Of a stretch of 64,000 nt of DNA, positions 1 to 7,230 are shown in pieces. The notes beneath the pieces are model-generated. The model was given only the letters and a program-made list of their open reading frames with translations. It was not told where the DNA came from and did no database searches. How positions within the stretch are numbered: the stretch's first letter is position 1; each line of letters opens with the position of its first letter. The translations under genes were made by a program, and so were the position numbers. The stretch is from RUG420 sp045642465 (GTDB lineage Bacteria; Bacillota; Clostridia; Oscillospirales; Acutalibacteraceae): assembly GCA_045642465.1 (NCBI GenBank), contig JAZUIY010000017.1, positions 1 through 64,000 of the forward strand, given 5' to 3'.

Positions 1-107
1 GCGTTAAGCTAGTAAGACCCCTGGAAGACTACCAGGTTGATAGGCAGCATGTGTAAGCATGGCGACATGTTCAGCTAGGCTGTACTAATAGGTCGAGGGC
101 TTGTCTA
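1..107 (+). rRNA. rrl: 23S ribosomal RNA, 3' end (partial)
   Basis: The stretch carries the conserved 3'-terminal domain of bacterial 23S rRNA: GAAGACTACCAGGTTGATAG near position 25, then the TACTAATAGGTCGAGGGCTT block near 83-102 that forms the last helix with the 5' end. The gene begins upstream of the window. The 3' end is placed near 107 by analogy with other 23S genes and may be off by a few bases. No 5S rRNA follows before the terminator at 191. Confidence 0.95.
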
Positions 108-190
108 AATACTTTAGGTATTTCTTGACTAGCAACTACAATTGCTGGAAGTGTCTATATTTAGTTTTCAGGGTATATACCCTTTAACAG

Positions 191-220
191 AAGGAACTTC
201 GAAAGAAGTTCCTTTTTTCA
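191..220 (+). terminator. Rho-independent terminator of the rRNA operon
   Basis: A nine-base-pair stem, AAGGAACTT (191-199) with AAGTTCCTT (206-214), runs into a T-rich tract. It lies only about 85 bases after the 23S end, too close for a 5S gene to fit in between. Confidence 0.85.
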
Positions 221-275
221 TGCCCATTTTTAAAATCCAATATATAGTAAATGCTCGTATTTTATCCGCAATTTG

Positions 276-284
276 TGCTATAAT
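276..284 (+). promoter_or_regulatory. Extended -10 promoter for the wall hydrolase
   Basis: TGC followed directly by TATAAT (279-284) forms an extended -10 element. No good -35 hexamer is visible 17 bases upstream, which is usual for this promoter type. It is about 50 bases upstream of the start at 336. Confidence 0.55.
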
Positions 285-335
285 AAATCAAGTAATGTGG
301 AAAAGTTCGTGGTGGTACGAACCGGGAGGTAACAC

Positions 336-2447
336 ATGACCCAGAAACGCTGTTTAAAAAGGGCTATAGCAGTATTTCTCATGCTGATTTTGCTGGTATC
401 TTATTCCTTGGTGCCGGCCTTGGCTGCTTCTGCAAAAGAGACCTATGTAAATGGTCTCGTGAAAGCCGGATTCCCGACTTCTTATGCGGAAAAACTGTAT
501 ACCGTTCACCAGAAACATGCAAACTGGAAGTTCACTCCTGTGAAAACCGGTTTGGACTTTGATGATGCTATTGCTGCGGAAAGTATCAATGGCCGGTGCA
601 ACGTTTATATCAAGCCAAATACCAGCGCATGCGCCACCCGTCTTTACAGAGACATGTCTACCGGTTCTTATACCGCCAAAAACGGATTTGACTATGACTA
701 TCAGATTCGTGACGGTTCCGATGCCAATCAGACCGGATGGATGCAGGGCACGCCAATGGCGGTTGCCTACTACATGAATCCATACACCTTCATTGGCAAC
801 GACATTTCCATTCTTCAGTTTGAATCTTTGGAGTGGAACTTCGGCTCTTACAATGAAGCTGTTAAGGTAGTAGAATCCATTCTTTCCACCACTTTCATGA
901 GCACAGCCCGGAACGATCTGAACGTCAAATACGTTACAGATGACGGGAAAATTCAGTATATTGACACCAAAGGCGCTGCGCAAATTTTGGATATGTCCTA
1001 TGCACAGGCCATTTGCACCGCAGCAAAAGACAACAACTTGAACCCATGTTATCTTGCCTCCAAGATCATTGGGGAAGTTGGTTCCAAAGGCAGCTCTTCC
1101 ATTACCGGTACCTATAACGGATACACCGGTTACTATAACTTCTTAAACATTGGTGCATACGACAGTTCCTCCGGCGCAGCTGTTGCCAATGGCCTTCGTT
1201 ACGCCAAGAGTTACAACTGGTGCACCCCGCTTTTGTCCATTCAGGGCGGTGCAGCACAAATTGCTTCTTACTACATTGCAAGAGGGCAGAATACCGCTTA
1301 CTTGCAGAAGTTTAATGTCACATCTCTCAACACCTACGGCCACCAGTACATGACCGCAGCAAACGGTGTTGTAAATACCACCTATTCCACCTATAACGCT
1401 TATAAGAAGGCCGGTATTTTGGAAAGTGCCAAGACCTTCTATATTCCGGTATTTACTGACAGTGGAAACAGTGTGGCAGGTACCAATGTTCAGTTTAAAG
1501 GCTACGAGGGTCACGGCTTCGGTACCGTAAATGCTACGGTAAATCTGCGTTCGTCGCCTTCTTATGCGGGTACCAAAACCAATTCTCTTTCCAAGGGAAC
1601 CAAGGTGACCATTACCGGTGGTTACCGTGACACCAAAGTGTCCTTCACTTCCGGCTACAACGTAGATGCAACCTATTACCGCATGTTTGCACCACTGTGG
1701 TATCAGGTAAAGACTTCTTCCGGAGAAACCGGTTATATCTGTGAAGACTATCTGGATCCGGCCACATCCCTGACTATGACAACAGGTTCCACAGAAAACC
1801 TGCAGTACACCGTAGGTGGCGGCAGCGAAACACCGCGGTTCTTCGTTCAGGATAACCGCATTGCCAAAGTCAGCTTAGGCGGCGTTGTTACTGCCGTTTC
1901 CAAGGGTACCACCAAAGTGGTAGTTTACCTTGCCAATGGCGCCTTTGACGTCATCAATCTGACAGTACGCTCCGCCGGCGTAATTGATACCGTAAAGGAA
2001 CTCATTACGTCTTCTGAAAATACTTCCAGTACTACTTTGGCGCCTGCTCCGGCACCAACGCAGCCGGCTGCTGAAGGTCAGCCGACAGACAGCGGTATTC
2101 CGAGCTACTCCAGCGAAGGAATCACCTTGATTGCCGACTCCAAAGGCGACTATTACACCTACCGCAATGGCCAGAAGGTAAACTACACCGGCATTGCACA
2201 GGGCAGTTCCGGGGACTGGTGGTATTGTGAAAACGGTGCCCTCCGCTTGAAGACCGTCGTTGCCCGTAATGAATACGGCTGGTGGTACTGTGAAAACGGC
2301 AAAATCACCGGCACCTACAACGGATTGGTCACCAGAGACGGGGAAAAATACGTTTGTCAGAACAGTTATGTAAATGAAAATTACAACGGTTCGTACACCT
2401 ATAACGGGAAGACTTACCAGGTTCAAAACGGTAAGGTAATTTCATAA
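336..2447 (+). CDS. Secreted glucosaminidase-like peptidoglycan hydrolase with SH3 and Ig-like domains
   Basis: The 703-residue protein starts with a classical signal peptide (basic N-terminus, hydrophobic core to about residue 30, ALAAS cleavage region). Residues about 40-370 match clostridial endo-beta-N-acetylglucosaminidase-type hydrolases that cut the glycan strand; KIIGEVGS holds the likely catalytic Glu, followed by YYNFLNIGAYDSS and GQNTAYLQKFNV. An SH3b-like domain follows (VNLRSSPS to ICEDYLDPA, about 395-490), then a Big2/Ig-like segment, a Pro/Ala/Thr linker, and C-terminal repeats built around WWYCENG that probably bind the wall. ATG at 336 follows GGGAGGT at 326-330. The gene stands alone between an extended -10 promoter and a hairpin terminator. 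The overall class is secure; the exact bond cut is inferred. Confidence 0.85.
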   Translation: MTQKRCLKRAIAVFLMLILLVSYSLVPALAASAKETYVNGLVKAGFPTSYAEKLYTVHQKHANWKFTPVKTGLDFDDAIAAESINGRCNVYIKPNTSACATRLYRDMSTGSYTAKNGFDYDYQIRDGSDANQTGWMQGTPMAVAYYMNPYTFIGNDISILQFESLEWNFGSYNEAVKVVESILSTTFMSTARNDLNVKYVTDDGKIQYIDTKGAAQILDMSYAQAICTAAKDNNLNPCYLASKIIGEVGSKGSSSITGTYNGYTGYYNFLNIGAYDSSSGAAVANGLRYAKSYNWCTPLLSIQGGAAQIASYYIARGQNTAYLQKFNVTSLNTYGHQYMTAANGVVNTTYSTYNAYKKAGILESAKTFYIPVFTDSGNSVAGTNVQFKGYEGHGFGTVNATVNLRSSPSYAGTKTNSLSKGTKVTITGGYRDTKVSFTSGYNVDATYYRMFAPLWYQVKTSSGETGYICEDYLDPATSLTMTTGSTENLQYTVGGGSETPRFFVQDNRIAKVSLGGVVTAVSKGTTKVVVYLANGAFDVINLTVRSAGVIDTVKELITSSENTSSTTLAPAPAPTQPAAEGQPTDSGIPSYSSEGITLIADSKGDYYTYRNGQKVNYTGIAQGSSGDWWYCENGALRLKTVVARNEYGWWYCENGKITGTYNGLVTRDGEKYVCQNSYVNENYNGSYTYNGKTYQVQNGKVIS

Positions 2448-2454
2448 GAAAAAA

Positions 2455-2488
2455 GGGGCGGAAATCATGGATTTTCCGCCCCATATTT
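2455..2488 (+). terminator. Terminator after the wall hydrolase
   Basis: GGGGCGGAAA (2455-2464) pairs with TTTCCGCCCC (2473-2482), followed by a short T-rich tail. The tail is weaker than usual but the stem is GC-rich. Confidence 0.7.
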
Positions 2489-2559
2489 TGGGCCTATTTT
2501 AGGACTGGTACAAGATGTAGAAAACCGCATCGCAACGCGAAAAAATACCCCATTTTTCC

Positions 2560-2588
2560 TTGACGAAAGGGGTGCTGTGTGGTAAAGT
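2560..2588 (+). promoter_or_regulatory. Sigma-A promoter of rpmG-secE-nusG-rplK-rplA
   Basis: TTGACG (2560-2565) and TAAAGT (2583-2588) are separated by 17 bases. It is the only good promoter between the hydrolase terminator and rpmG and leaves an untranslated leader of about 130 bases. Confidence 0.75.
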
Positions 2589-2609
2589 ATCTGTACCTCT
2601 TAAACGAGG

Positions 2610-2700
2610 GCTCTTTTTTTGTGCCCAAAAACAAAAAGAGACCGCCCAAAAGAGAGGGAGGCAAGTGGCCCCCTGAATCATTCAAGAGGGGCAAATTTTT
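2610..2700 (+). promoter_or_regulatory. Structured leader upstream of rpmG, possible attenuator
   Basis: The leader holds a CTCTTTTT...AAAAAGAG pairing (about 2611-2640) and a second hairpin at 2668-2692 (GCCCC with GGGGC, inner TGAA with TTCA) followed by AAATTTTTA. The second has the form of a weak intrinsic terminator, so attenuation of the rpmG operon is possible. I know of no named RNA family that it matches. Confidence 0.35.
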
Positions 2701-2724
2701 ATCCAGAAATATGGAGGTGCCGTT

Positions 2725-2874
2725 ATGAGAGTTAGAGTTACTCTTGCATGCACTGAATGCAATCAGCGCAATTACAACACTATGAAAAACAAGAAGAACA
2801 CCCCTGACCGCTTGGAGATGAACAAGTACTGCAAATTCTGCAAGAAGCATACTCTCCACAGAGAAACCAAGTAA
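2725..2874 (+). CDS. rpmG: 50S ribosomal protein L33
   Basis: This 49-residue protein of the large ribosomal subunit opens with MRVRVTLACTECNQRNY and ends HTLHRETK. Cysteines at residues 9, 12, 36 and 39 form two CxxC pairs, so it is the zinc-binding (C+) form of L33. ATG at 2725 follows GGAGGT at 2714-2718. It lies 15 bases before secE, the usual rpmG-secE-nusG order. Confidence 0.97.
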   Translation: MRVRVTLACTECNQRNYNTMKNKKNTPDRLEMNKYCKFCKKHTLHRETK

Positions 2875-2889
2875 GAGGAGGATACGTTT

Positions 2890-3222
2890 ATGGCAAAGAA
2901 CGCAAAAACTGCAAAAAAGCCACAGACCGCTTCCACTAACAAGAAAGCTTCTGCCGATCAGAGCAAATTCCAGGCAATTCTCGAATCCATCAAAAAATGG
3001 TTCCGTGAACTGAAGGCTGAAATCAAAAAGATTCAGTGGCTGAAGGGCAAAGAACTTTGGAAGAACTTCTTAGTAGTCCTTTTGGTTATCCTGGTAATTG
3101 GTATTGGCGTTTGGGTTGAAGATGCTCTACTGGTAAAAATCAGAGAATTGATTTTCGACCTTTCCACCAGAGATGCAGAAGCCGCAATTATTATGTTCCA
3201 GACTTATCTTGGCGCATTATAA
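2890..3222 (+). CDS. secE: Preprotein translocase subunit SecE
   Basis: SecE clamps the SecY channel in the plasma membrane. The 110-residue protein has a Lys/Ala-rich cytosolic N-terminus, the conserved amphipathic helix with ELKAEIKKIQW, and one membrane helix (about residues 57-77, FLVVLLVILVIGIGV). The C-terminal tail after the helix is somewhat longer than in the minimal Gram-positive form. Placement between rpmG and nusG is the standard arrangement. GAGGAGG precedes the ATG. Confidence 0.95.
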   Translation: MAKNAKTAKKPQTASTNKKASADQSKFQAILESIKKWFRELKAEIKKIQWLKGKELWKNFLVVLLVILVIGIGVWVEDALLVKIRELIFDLSTRDAEAAIIMFQTYLGAL

Positions 3223-3237
3223 CGGAGGAATGTTTCC

Positions 3238-3795
3238 ATGGCAGGAATTTCCAAATGGTACGTAGTTCATACCTACTCAGGTTATGAAAACAAGGTTATG
3301 GACAACATCTTAAAGGTTGTCGAAAACCGTTCTATGCAGGATTTAATCCTGGACGTTCGCGTTCCTACCGAAATTGTTCAAGAAGTAAAGGACAATGGTG
3401 AAATTAAGGAAGTTGAACGTAAAGTCTTCCCTGGCTACGTTCTGGTGAAGTTGGCTGTTGAACAAAATGGCGAAGAATATTCCATGAACGACGACGCTTG
3501 GTACGTTATCCGCAATACCCGCGGCTGTACCGGTTTCGTAGGTCCGGAAAGCAAACCGGTTCCACTGACTGACGCTGAAGTAGAACACCTTGGCGTAGAC
3601 ACGAAGACCGTTGAAGTAAACTACAGTGTTGGAGACTTTGTAAAAATTACAGATGGCCCGCTTGCGGACTTCTCCGGTACCGTAGAAGAAATCGACACCG
3701 ACAACAACAAAGTTACGGTTCGTATTTCTATGTTCGGCAGAGAAACCTCTGTTGAAATCGAGCTCAACCAGGTTGAACTCGGCTTGGACGCATAA
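3238..3795 (+). CDS. nusG: Transcription termination/antitermination protein NusG
   Basis: NusG binds the RNA polymerase clamp and couples transcription to translation, pausing or Rho. The 185-residue protein has the NGN domain (WYVVHTYSGYENKV near the start, FPGYVLVKL, WYVIRNTRGCTGFVG) and a C-terminal KOW domain (residues about 130-183, GDFVKITDGPLADFSGTVEEI). Length and both domains are typical. It starts 16 bases after secE behind GGAGG and is followed by a structured gap before rplK. Confidence 0.96.
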   Translation: MAGISKWYVVHTYSGYENKVMDNILKVVENRSMQDLILDVRVPTEIVQEVKDNGEIKEVERKVFPGYVLVKLAVEQNGEEYSMNDDAWYVIRNTRGCTGFVGPESKPVPLTDAEVEHLGVDTKTVEVNYSVGDFVKITDGPLADFSGTVEEIDTDNNKVTVRISMFGRETSVEIELNQVELGLDA

Positions 3796-3819
3796 CCGTC
3801 CGCACATGTATTAACCATG

Positions 3820-3895
3820 GTAATTAGCGGCATGCCGCTTTAATTACGGGAATCAAGGTTTTGGTTCCTGGTGGGAGGAACGTTTCACACGTTCC
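3820..3895 (+). promoter_or_regulatory. Three-hairpin leader between nusG and rplK
   Basis: Three hairpins follow each other: GTAATTA-GCGG / CCGC-TT-TAATTAC (3820-3847), GGAATCAA / TTGGTTCC (3849-3868) and GGAACGT / ACGTTCC (3877-3895). None has a T-run, so they are not terminators. Such leaders upstream of rplK-rplA are often binding sites for L1 autoregulation; that role is inferred here. Confidence 0.5.
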
Positions 3896-3927
3896 GCCAA
3901 TTACCACATTTTTTTGGAGGTGCAATT

Positions 3928-4353
3928 ATGGCACAGAAAGTTATCGGCTTTATTAAGCTTCAGATTCCTGCCGGTAAGGCTACCCCAGCCCCACCAGTAG
4001 GTCCTGCACTCGGTCAGCATGGTGTTAACATCATGGCCTTCACTAAGGAATTCAACGAGCGCACTAAGAATGACATGGGTCTTATTATCCCAGTTGTAAT
4101 CACTGTATACGCAGACCACAGCTTTACCTTTATCACCAAGACTCCTCCAGCAGCTGTTCTTCTGAAGAAGGCTGCCGGCATTGACAAGGCTTCCGGTGTT
4201 CCTAACAAGGAAAAGGTAGCTACCGTTACGAAGGAACAGGTTCAGAAGATTGCTGAACAGAAGATGCCTGACCTCAACGCTGCCAACATTGAATCAGCAA
4301 TGAGCATGATTGCAGGTACCGCTCGTAGCATGGGCATTACTGTAGTTGATTAA
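3928..4353 (+). CDS. rplK: 50S ribosomal protein L11
   Basis: L11 forms the GTPase-associated centre on 23S rRNA. The 141-residue protein reads MAQKVIGFIKLQIPAGKATP, then GPALGQHGVNIMAF and the C-terminal rRNA-binding domain ending GTARSMGITVVD. The frame stays open upstream to 3871, but ATG at 3928 is chosen because TTGGAGG lies at 3914-3920 and the upstream codons read through a hairpin. It is 18 bases ahead of rplA. Confidence 0.97.
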   Translation: MAQKVIGFIKLQIPAGKATPAPPVGPALGQHGVNIMAFTKEFNERTKNDMGLIIPVVITVYADHSFTFITKTPPAAVLLKKAAGIDKASGVPNKEKVATVTKEQVQKIAEQKMPDLNAANIESAMSMIAGTARSMGITVVD

Positions 4354-4370
4354 GCGGGAGGATAGACAGA

Positions 4371-5066
4371 ATGAAACATGGTAAGAAGTATGTTGACAAC
4401 AAAAAGTTGATCGACAGAAATACAACATATGAAGTAAACGAAGCACTTGACCTCGTTTGCAAAACCGCTACCGCAAAGTTCGACGAAACTGTAGAAGCTC
4501 ACATCCGTCTGGGCGTTGACTCTCGTCACGCAGACCAGCAGGTTCGTGGTGCAGTAGTTCTTCCAAACGGTACCGGTAAATCCGTACGTGTAGCCGTATT
4601 CGCTAAGGGCGACATGGCTAAGGCTGCTGAAGAAGCAGGCGCTGAAATTGTTGGTGCAGAAGAACTTGCTGACCGCATTCAGAACGAAGGCTTCCTTGAT
4701 TTCGACGTTGCAATTGCTGCTCCTAACATGATGGGCGTTGTAGGTCGTCTTGGTAAGATCCTCGGTCCTCGTGGTCTCATGCCTTCTCCAAAGGCTGGTA
4801 CTGTTACTCCAGACGTAGCTAAGGCTGTTGTTGAAGCTAAGGCTGGTAAGATTGAATACCGTCTTGATAAGACCAACATCATCCACTGCCCAATCGGTAA
4901 GGCTTCCTTTGGTCCTGACAAGCTTGGTGAAAACCTTGACACCCTTATGGAAGCAATCGTAAAGGCTAAGCCGGCTGCTGCAAAGGGTCAGTACATTAAG
5001 TCCTGCACCGTAGCATCCACCATGGGCCCTGGCGTTAAGTTCTCCGCTAACAAATACGGAATCTAA
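4371..5066 (+). CDS. rplA: 50S ribosomal protein L1
   Basis: L1 forms the mobile L1 stalk and often represses its own operon by binding mRNA. The 231-residue protein starts MKHGKKYVDNKKLIDRN and contains HIRLGVDSRHADQQVRGAVV, the glycine-rich RNA-binding loop LGPRGLMPSPKAGTV and the C-terminal STMGPGVKF. Length is typical. A new promoter starts immediately after its stop codon. Confidence 0.97.
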   Translation: MKHGKKYVDNKKLIDRNTTYEVNEALDLVCKTATAKFDETVEAHIRLGVDSRHADQQVRGAVVLPNGTGKSVRVAVFAKGDMAKAAEEAGAEIVGAEELADRIQNEGFLDFDVAIAAPNMMGVVGRLGKILGPRGLMPSPKAGTVTPDVAKAVVEAKAGKIEYRLDKTNIIHCPIGKASFGPDKLGENLDTLMEAIVKAKPAAAKGQYIKSCTVASTMGPGVKFSANKYGI

Positions 5067-5067
5067 C

Positions 5068-5096
5068 TTGACACGGGAAAACCCCTGTGCTAGTAT
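5068..5096 (+). promoter_or_regulatory. Strong sigma-A promoter of rplJ-rplL
   Basis: TTGACA (5068-5073), 17 bases, TAGTAT (5091-5096). The -35 box begins one base after the rplA stop codon, so rplJL can be transcribed separately from rplKA. Confidence 0.85.
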
Positions 5097-5110
5097 ATCA
5101 ATGCTGTTTT

Positions 5111-5229
5111 AACCGAAGACAGCAGGTGTCCACAAAGACGTAACAGGCAAAGTCCTACCTGCCGAGGAAAACGCTTAAATCTATTTGTATTTTTAGGCTC
5201 TTTCCGCGGTAGTGTGGAAAGAGCCTTTT
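5111..5229 (+). promoter_or_regulatory. Ribosomal protein L10 leader with attenuator
   Basis: Positions 5111-5172 carry the L10-leader pattern (AACCGAAGACAGCAGGTG, then GGCAAAGTCCTACCTGCCGAGG). It is followed by a terminator hairpin, GGCTCTTTCC (5196-5205) with GGAAAGAGCC (5216-5225) and TTTT. In the known family, excess L10(L12)n complex binds the leader and shifts the balance toward early termination. Confidence 0.88.
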
Positions 5230-5256
5230 CATATTCATCATTAGGAGGTGAATATT

Positions 5257-5883
5257 TTGGCAAGTGAAAAAATTCTCGAAGCAAAAAAGGCTGCAGTTGC
5301 AGAACTCGCTGACAAGTTCTCCGGTTCTGTTGCAGGTGTGTTGGTAGAATACAAAGGTATCAACGTAGCAGACGACACTGTACTCCGTAAGGAACTCCGT
5401 GAAGCTGGTATTGATTACTCCGTAATCAAGAACTCTATTGTTGAAAGAGCTGCTGAAACCGCAAAGTTAGACGGTTTGAAGGACGCTCTGACCGGCACTA
5501 CCGCAGTTGCAATCTCCAAGGAAGATCACACTGCTGCTGCCCGCATCCTTAAGAAGTTCTCTAAGACTCACCCAGACTTCAAATTGAAGGCAGGTTACTT
5601 AGAAGGTGAGGTTGTTGACCTCGCTACCATCAATGCCCTTGCAGACCTTCCTACCAAGGAAGTTCTCCTTGCAACTGTTTGCAACGCATTCAACGCTCCT
5701 ATCGCTGCTTTCGCACGCGTTATCCAGGCTGTTGTTGATCAGAAGGGTGAAGAAGGCGACGCTGCTCCAGCTGAAGAAGCTGCTCCTGTAGAAGAAGCTG
5801 CACCAGTTGAAGCTCCTGTAGAAGAAGCTCCTGTTGAAGCTCCTGCAGAAGAAGCTGCACCTGAAGAAGCTCCGGCTGAATAA
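5257..5883 (+). CDS. rplJ: 50S ribosomal protein L10 with acidic Ala/Pro/Glu tail
   Basis: L10 anchors L7/L12 dimers to the ribosome stalk. The start is taken as TTG at 5257, six bases after AGGAGGTG (5243-5250); an in-frame GTG at 5248 lies inside that site. The protein reads MASEKILEAKKAAVAELADK, then GVLVEYKGINVADDTVLRKE, IDYSVIKNSI and GTTAVAIS. From about residue 164 to the end at 208 it carries a 45-residue tail made almost only of Ala, Pro, Glu and Val. Most bacterial L10 proteins end near residue 165-175. The tail is in frame, with no sign of a sequence error. Confidence 0.95.
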   Translation: MASEKILEAKKAAVAELADKFSGSVAGVLVEYKGINVADDTVLRKELREAGIDYSVIKNSIVERAAETAKLDGLKDALTGTTAVAISKEDHTAAARILKKFSKTHPDFKLKAGYLEGEVVDLATINALADLPTKEVLLATVCNAFNAPIAAFARVIQAVVDQKGEEGDAAPAEEAAPVEEAAPVEAPVEEAPVEAPAEEAAPEEAPAE

Positions 5884-5934
5884 GTCCGGAAAGAAGAAAA
5901 ACTATTAACAAAACATTTTTTGGAGGAATAAAAA

Positions 5935-6315
5935 ATGGCATCTGAAAAAGTTACTGCTCTCCTTGAAGAGATTAAAACTATGTCCGTTCTTGAACTTTCC
6001 GAACTCGTTCACGCTGTAGAAGACGAATTCGGTGTTTCCGCTGCTGCTGCTGTTGCAGTTGCTGGCCCTGTTGCTGGTGGCGACGCTGCTGCTGCTGAAG
6101 AAAAGTCTGAATTTGACCTCGTTCTCACCGACGTTGGTGCTAACAAGATCAAGGTTATCAAGATCGTTCGTGAAATCACCGGTCTTGGTCTTGCTGAAGC
6201 TAAGGCTCTCGTTGACGCTGCTCCTAAGGCTGTTAAGGAAGCAATGTCCAAGGAAGACGCTGAAGCTGCTAAGGCTCAGTTCGCTGAAGTTGGCGCAACT
6301 GTTGAACTTAAGTAA
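5935..6315 (+). CDS. rplL: 50S ribosomal protein L7/L12
   Basis: L7/L12 forms the flexible stalk that recruits translational GTPases. The 126-residue protein has the N-terminal dimerisation helices (VTALLEEIKTMSVLELSELV), an Ala/Gly hinge (about 38-55) and the conserved C-terminal domain (EFDLVLTDVGANKIKVIK, REITGLGLAEAKALVD). GGAGG lies nine bases before the ATG. Uniquely among its neighbours it is followed at once by a terminator instead of rpoB. Confidence 0.97.
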   Translation: MASEKVTALLEEIKTMSVLELSELVHAVEDEFGVSAAAAVAVAGPVAGGDAAAAEEKSEFDLVLTDVGANKIKVIKIVREITGLGLAEAKALVDAAPKAVKEAMSKEDAEAAKAQFAEVGATVELK

Positions 6316-6335
6316 GTTTGATAAAAGAAAAACGG

Positions 6336-6366
6336 CCCAAAGACTTGTCTTTGGGTCATTTTTTTT
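6336..6366 (+). terminator. Terminator after rplL
   Basis: CCCAAAGA (6336-6343) pairs with TCTTTGGG (6348-6355), followed by a run of eight T. It closes the ribosomal protein block; rpoBC are absent downstream. Confidence 0.9.
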
Positions 6367-6425
6367 GGTTTTTTTCAGAATTTATCTGTATAATGATAAC
6401 AACTCAAAAGAGGAGGTGAGCTAAC

Positions 6426-7163
6426 ATGTCGGCGTTTATGGGAACAACCATAGCTTTGTTCTCTTTGGCTATTTTACTTTTGGTTTCCAAATTCATCAAT
6501 TATGGATGGCCAAACTATACCAAAAAAGCCTTAAAGTACAAAATGGCAGCATCGTCGCTGCTCATTATCTATGCGTTTCTTTTGGCACTGCAAAGCCACA
6601 TTTCCATGAAAAGCGGCGTCCTGATTTGTTTTATGCTCGCCTTGGGATTCAACTGGTTTGGAGATGCCTTCCTAAGCGGCTTCCCGCTGATTAAAAATAA
6701 TGTGGAAAAAAACAGTAGGATTTTTGTCGGCGTGGGAATGGGCTGCTATATGGCAGGCTTTATTATGTATATAGATGCCTTTATCCGGTTGGGACGACTT
6801 CGGTCCCTAGGTTATGATATCCGGTATTTCGCCCTGATTCTTCTTCTATTTGGGATTTTGGCAATTTGGGCTGTCCAAGCCAAACTAAAATTTGGGAAAA
6901 TCCTTCCATTGGTTTGCCTCTATGCTTTGCTGGCCTGTACCATGCTTGGAACCGCATATTATGTTACTTTCTTCGCATTTGGTTCCCTGTTATCCAAAAC
7001 CTTAATTAGTGCTGCTACCATCCTTTATGTGGTTTCTCAAATCTGCTTAGGTATGAAGAACTTTGGGGATGAAAAGTACAACACACTGGGGCTCCGAACC
7101 GCATATATTAGTTTCTATTACTTTTCCCAGTTGTTACTGGCCTCAACCATTGCATTCATTTAA
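6426..7163 (+). CDS. YhhN/TMEM86-like integral membrane protein
   Basis: The 245-residue protein has about eight hydrophobic segments. The block NWFGDAFLSGFPLI, then FVGVGMGCYMAGFIMYIDAF, resembles the YhhN (TMEM86) family, where conserved Asp residues on membrane helices carry lysoplasmalogenase activity in animals. Enzyme activity is not established for most bacterial members, so only the family is proposed. AGGAGGTG lies at 6411-6418, eight bases before ATG. The gene is flanked by terminators on both sides. Confidence 0.6.
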   Translation: MSAFMGTTIALFSLAILLLVSKFINYGWPNYTKKALKYKMAASSLLIIYAFLLALQSHISMKSGVLICFMLALGFNWFGDAFLSGFPLIKNNVEKNSRIFVGVGMGCYMAGFIMYIDAFIRLGRLRSLGYDIRYFALILLLFGILAIWAVQAKLKFGKILPLVCLYALLACTMLGTAYYVTFFAFGSLLSKTLISAATILYVVSQICLGMKNFGDEKYNTLGLRTAYISFYYFSQLLLASTIAFI

Positions 7164-7176
7164 TGTCAAAAAGAAA

Positions 7177-7205
7177 AGACCTGCATAAAATGCAGGTCTT
7201 TTTTA
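7177..7205. terminator. Terminator between convergent genes
   Basis: AGACCTGCAT (7177-7186) pairs with ATGCAGGTCT (7190-7199), with A-rich sequence before and TTTTTTATTT after. It can serve the plus-strand membrane protein and, less well, the minus-strand oxidoreductase. Confidence 0.85.
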
Positions 7206-7230
7206 TTTATGCTATTTCTTCAGAAGAGGA

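Noticed and set aside
354..983. 209-codon antisense frame in the wall hydrolase gene
   Set aside because: It lies wholly inside a well-supported gene and shows no domain or start signals.
3871..3927. Longer rplK starting at 3871
   Set aside because: The extra 19 codons cross a hairpin and are not found in L11; ATG at 3928 has TTGGAGG upstream.
5720..5941. Antisense reading frame opposite the L10 tail, rich in Leu/Gln
   Set aside because: It is the complement of the Ala/Pro/Glu repeat, with no ribosome site or homology.
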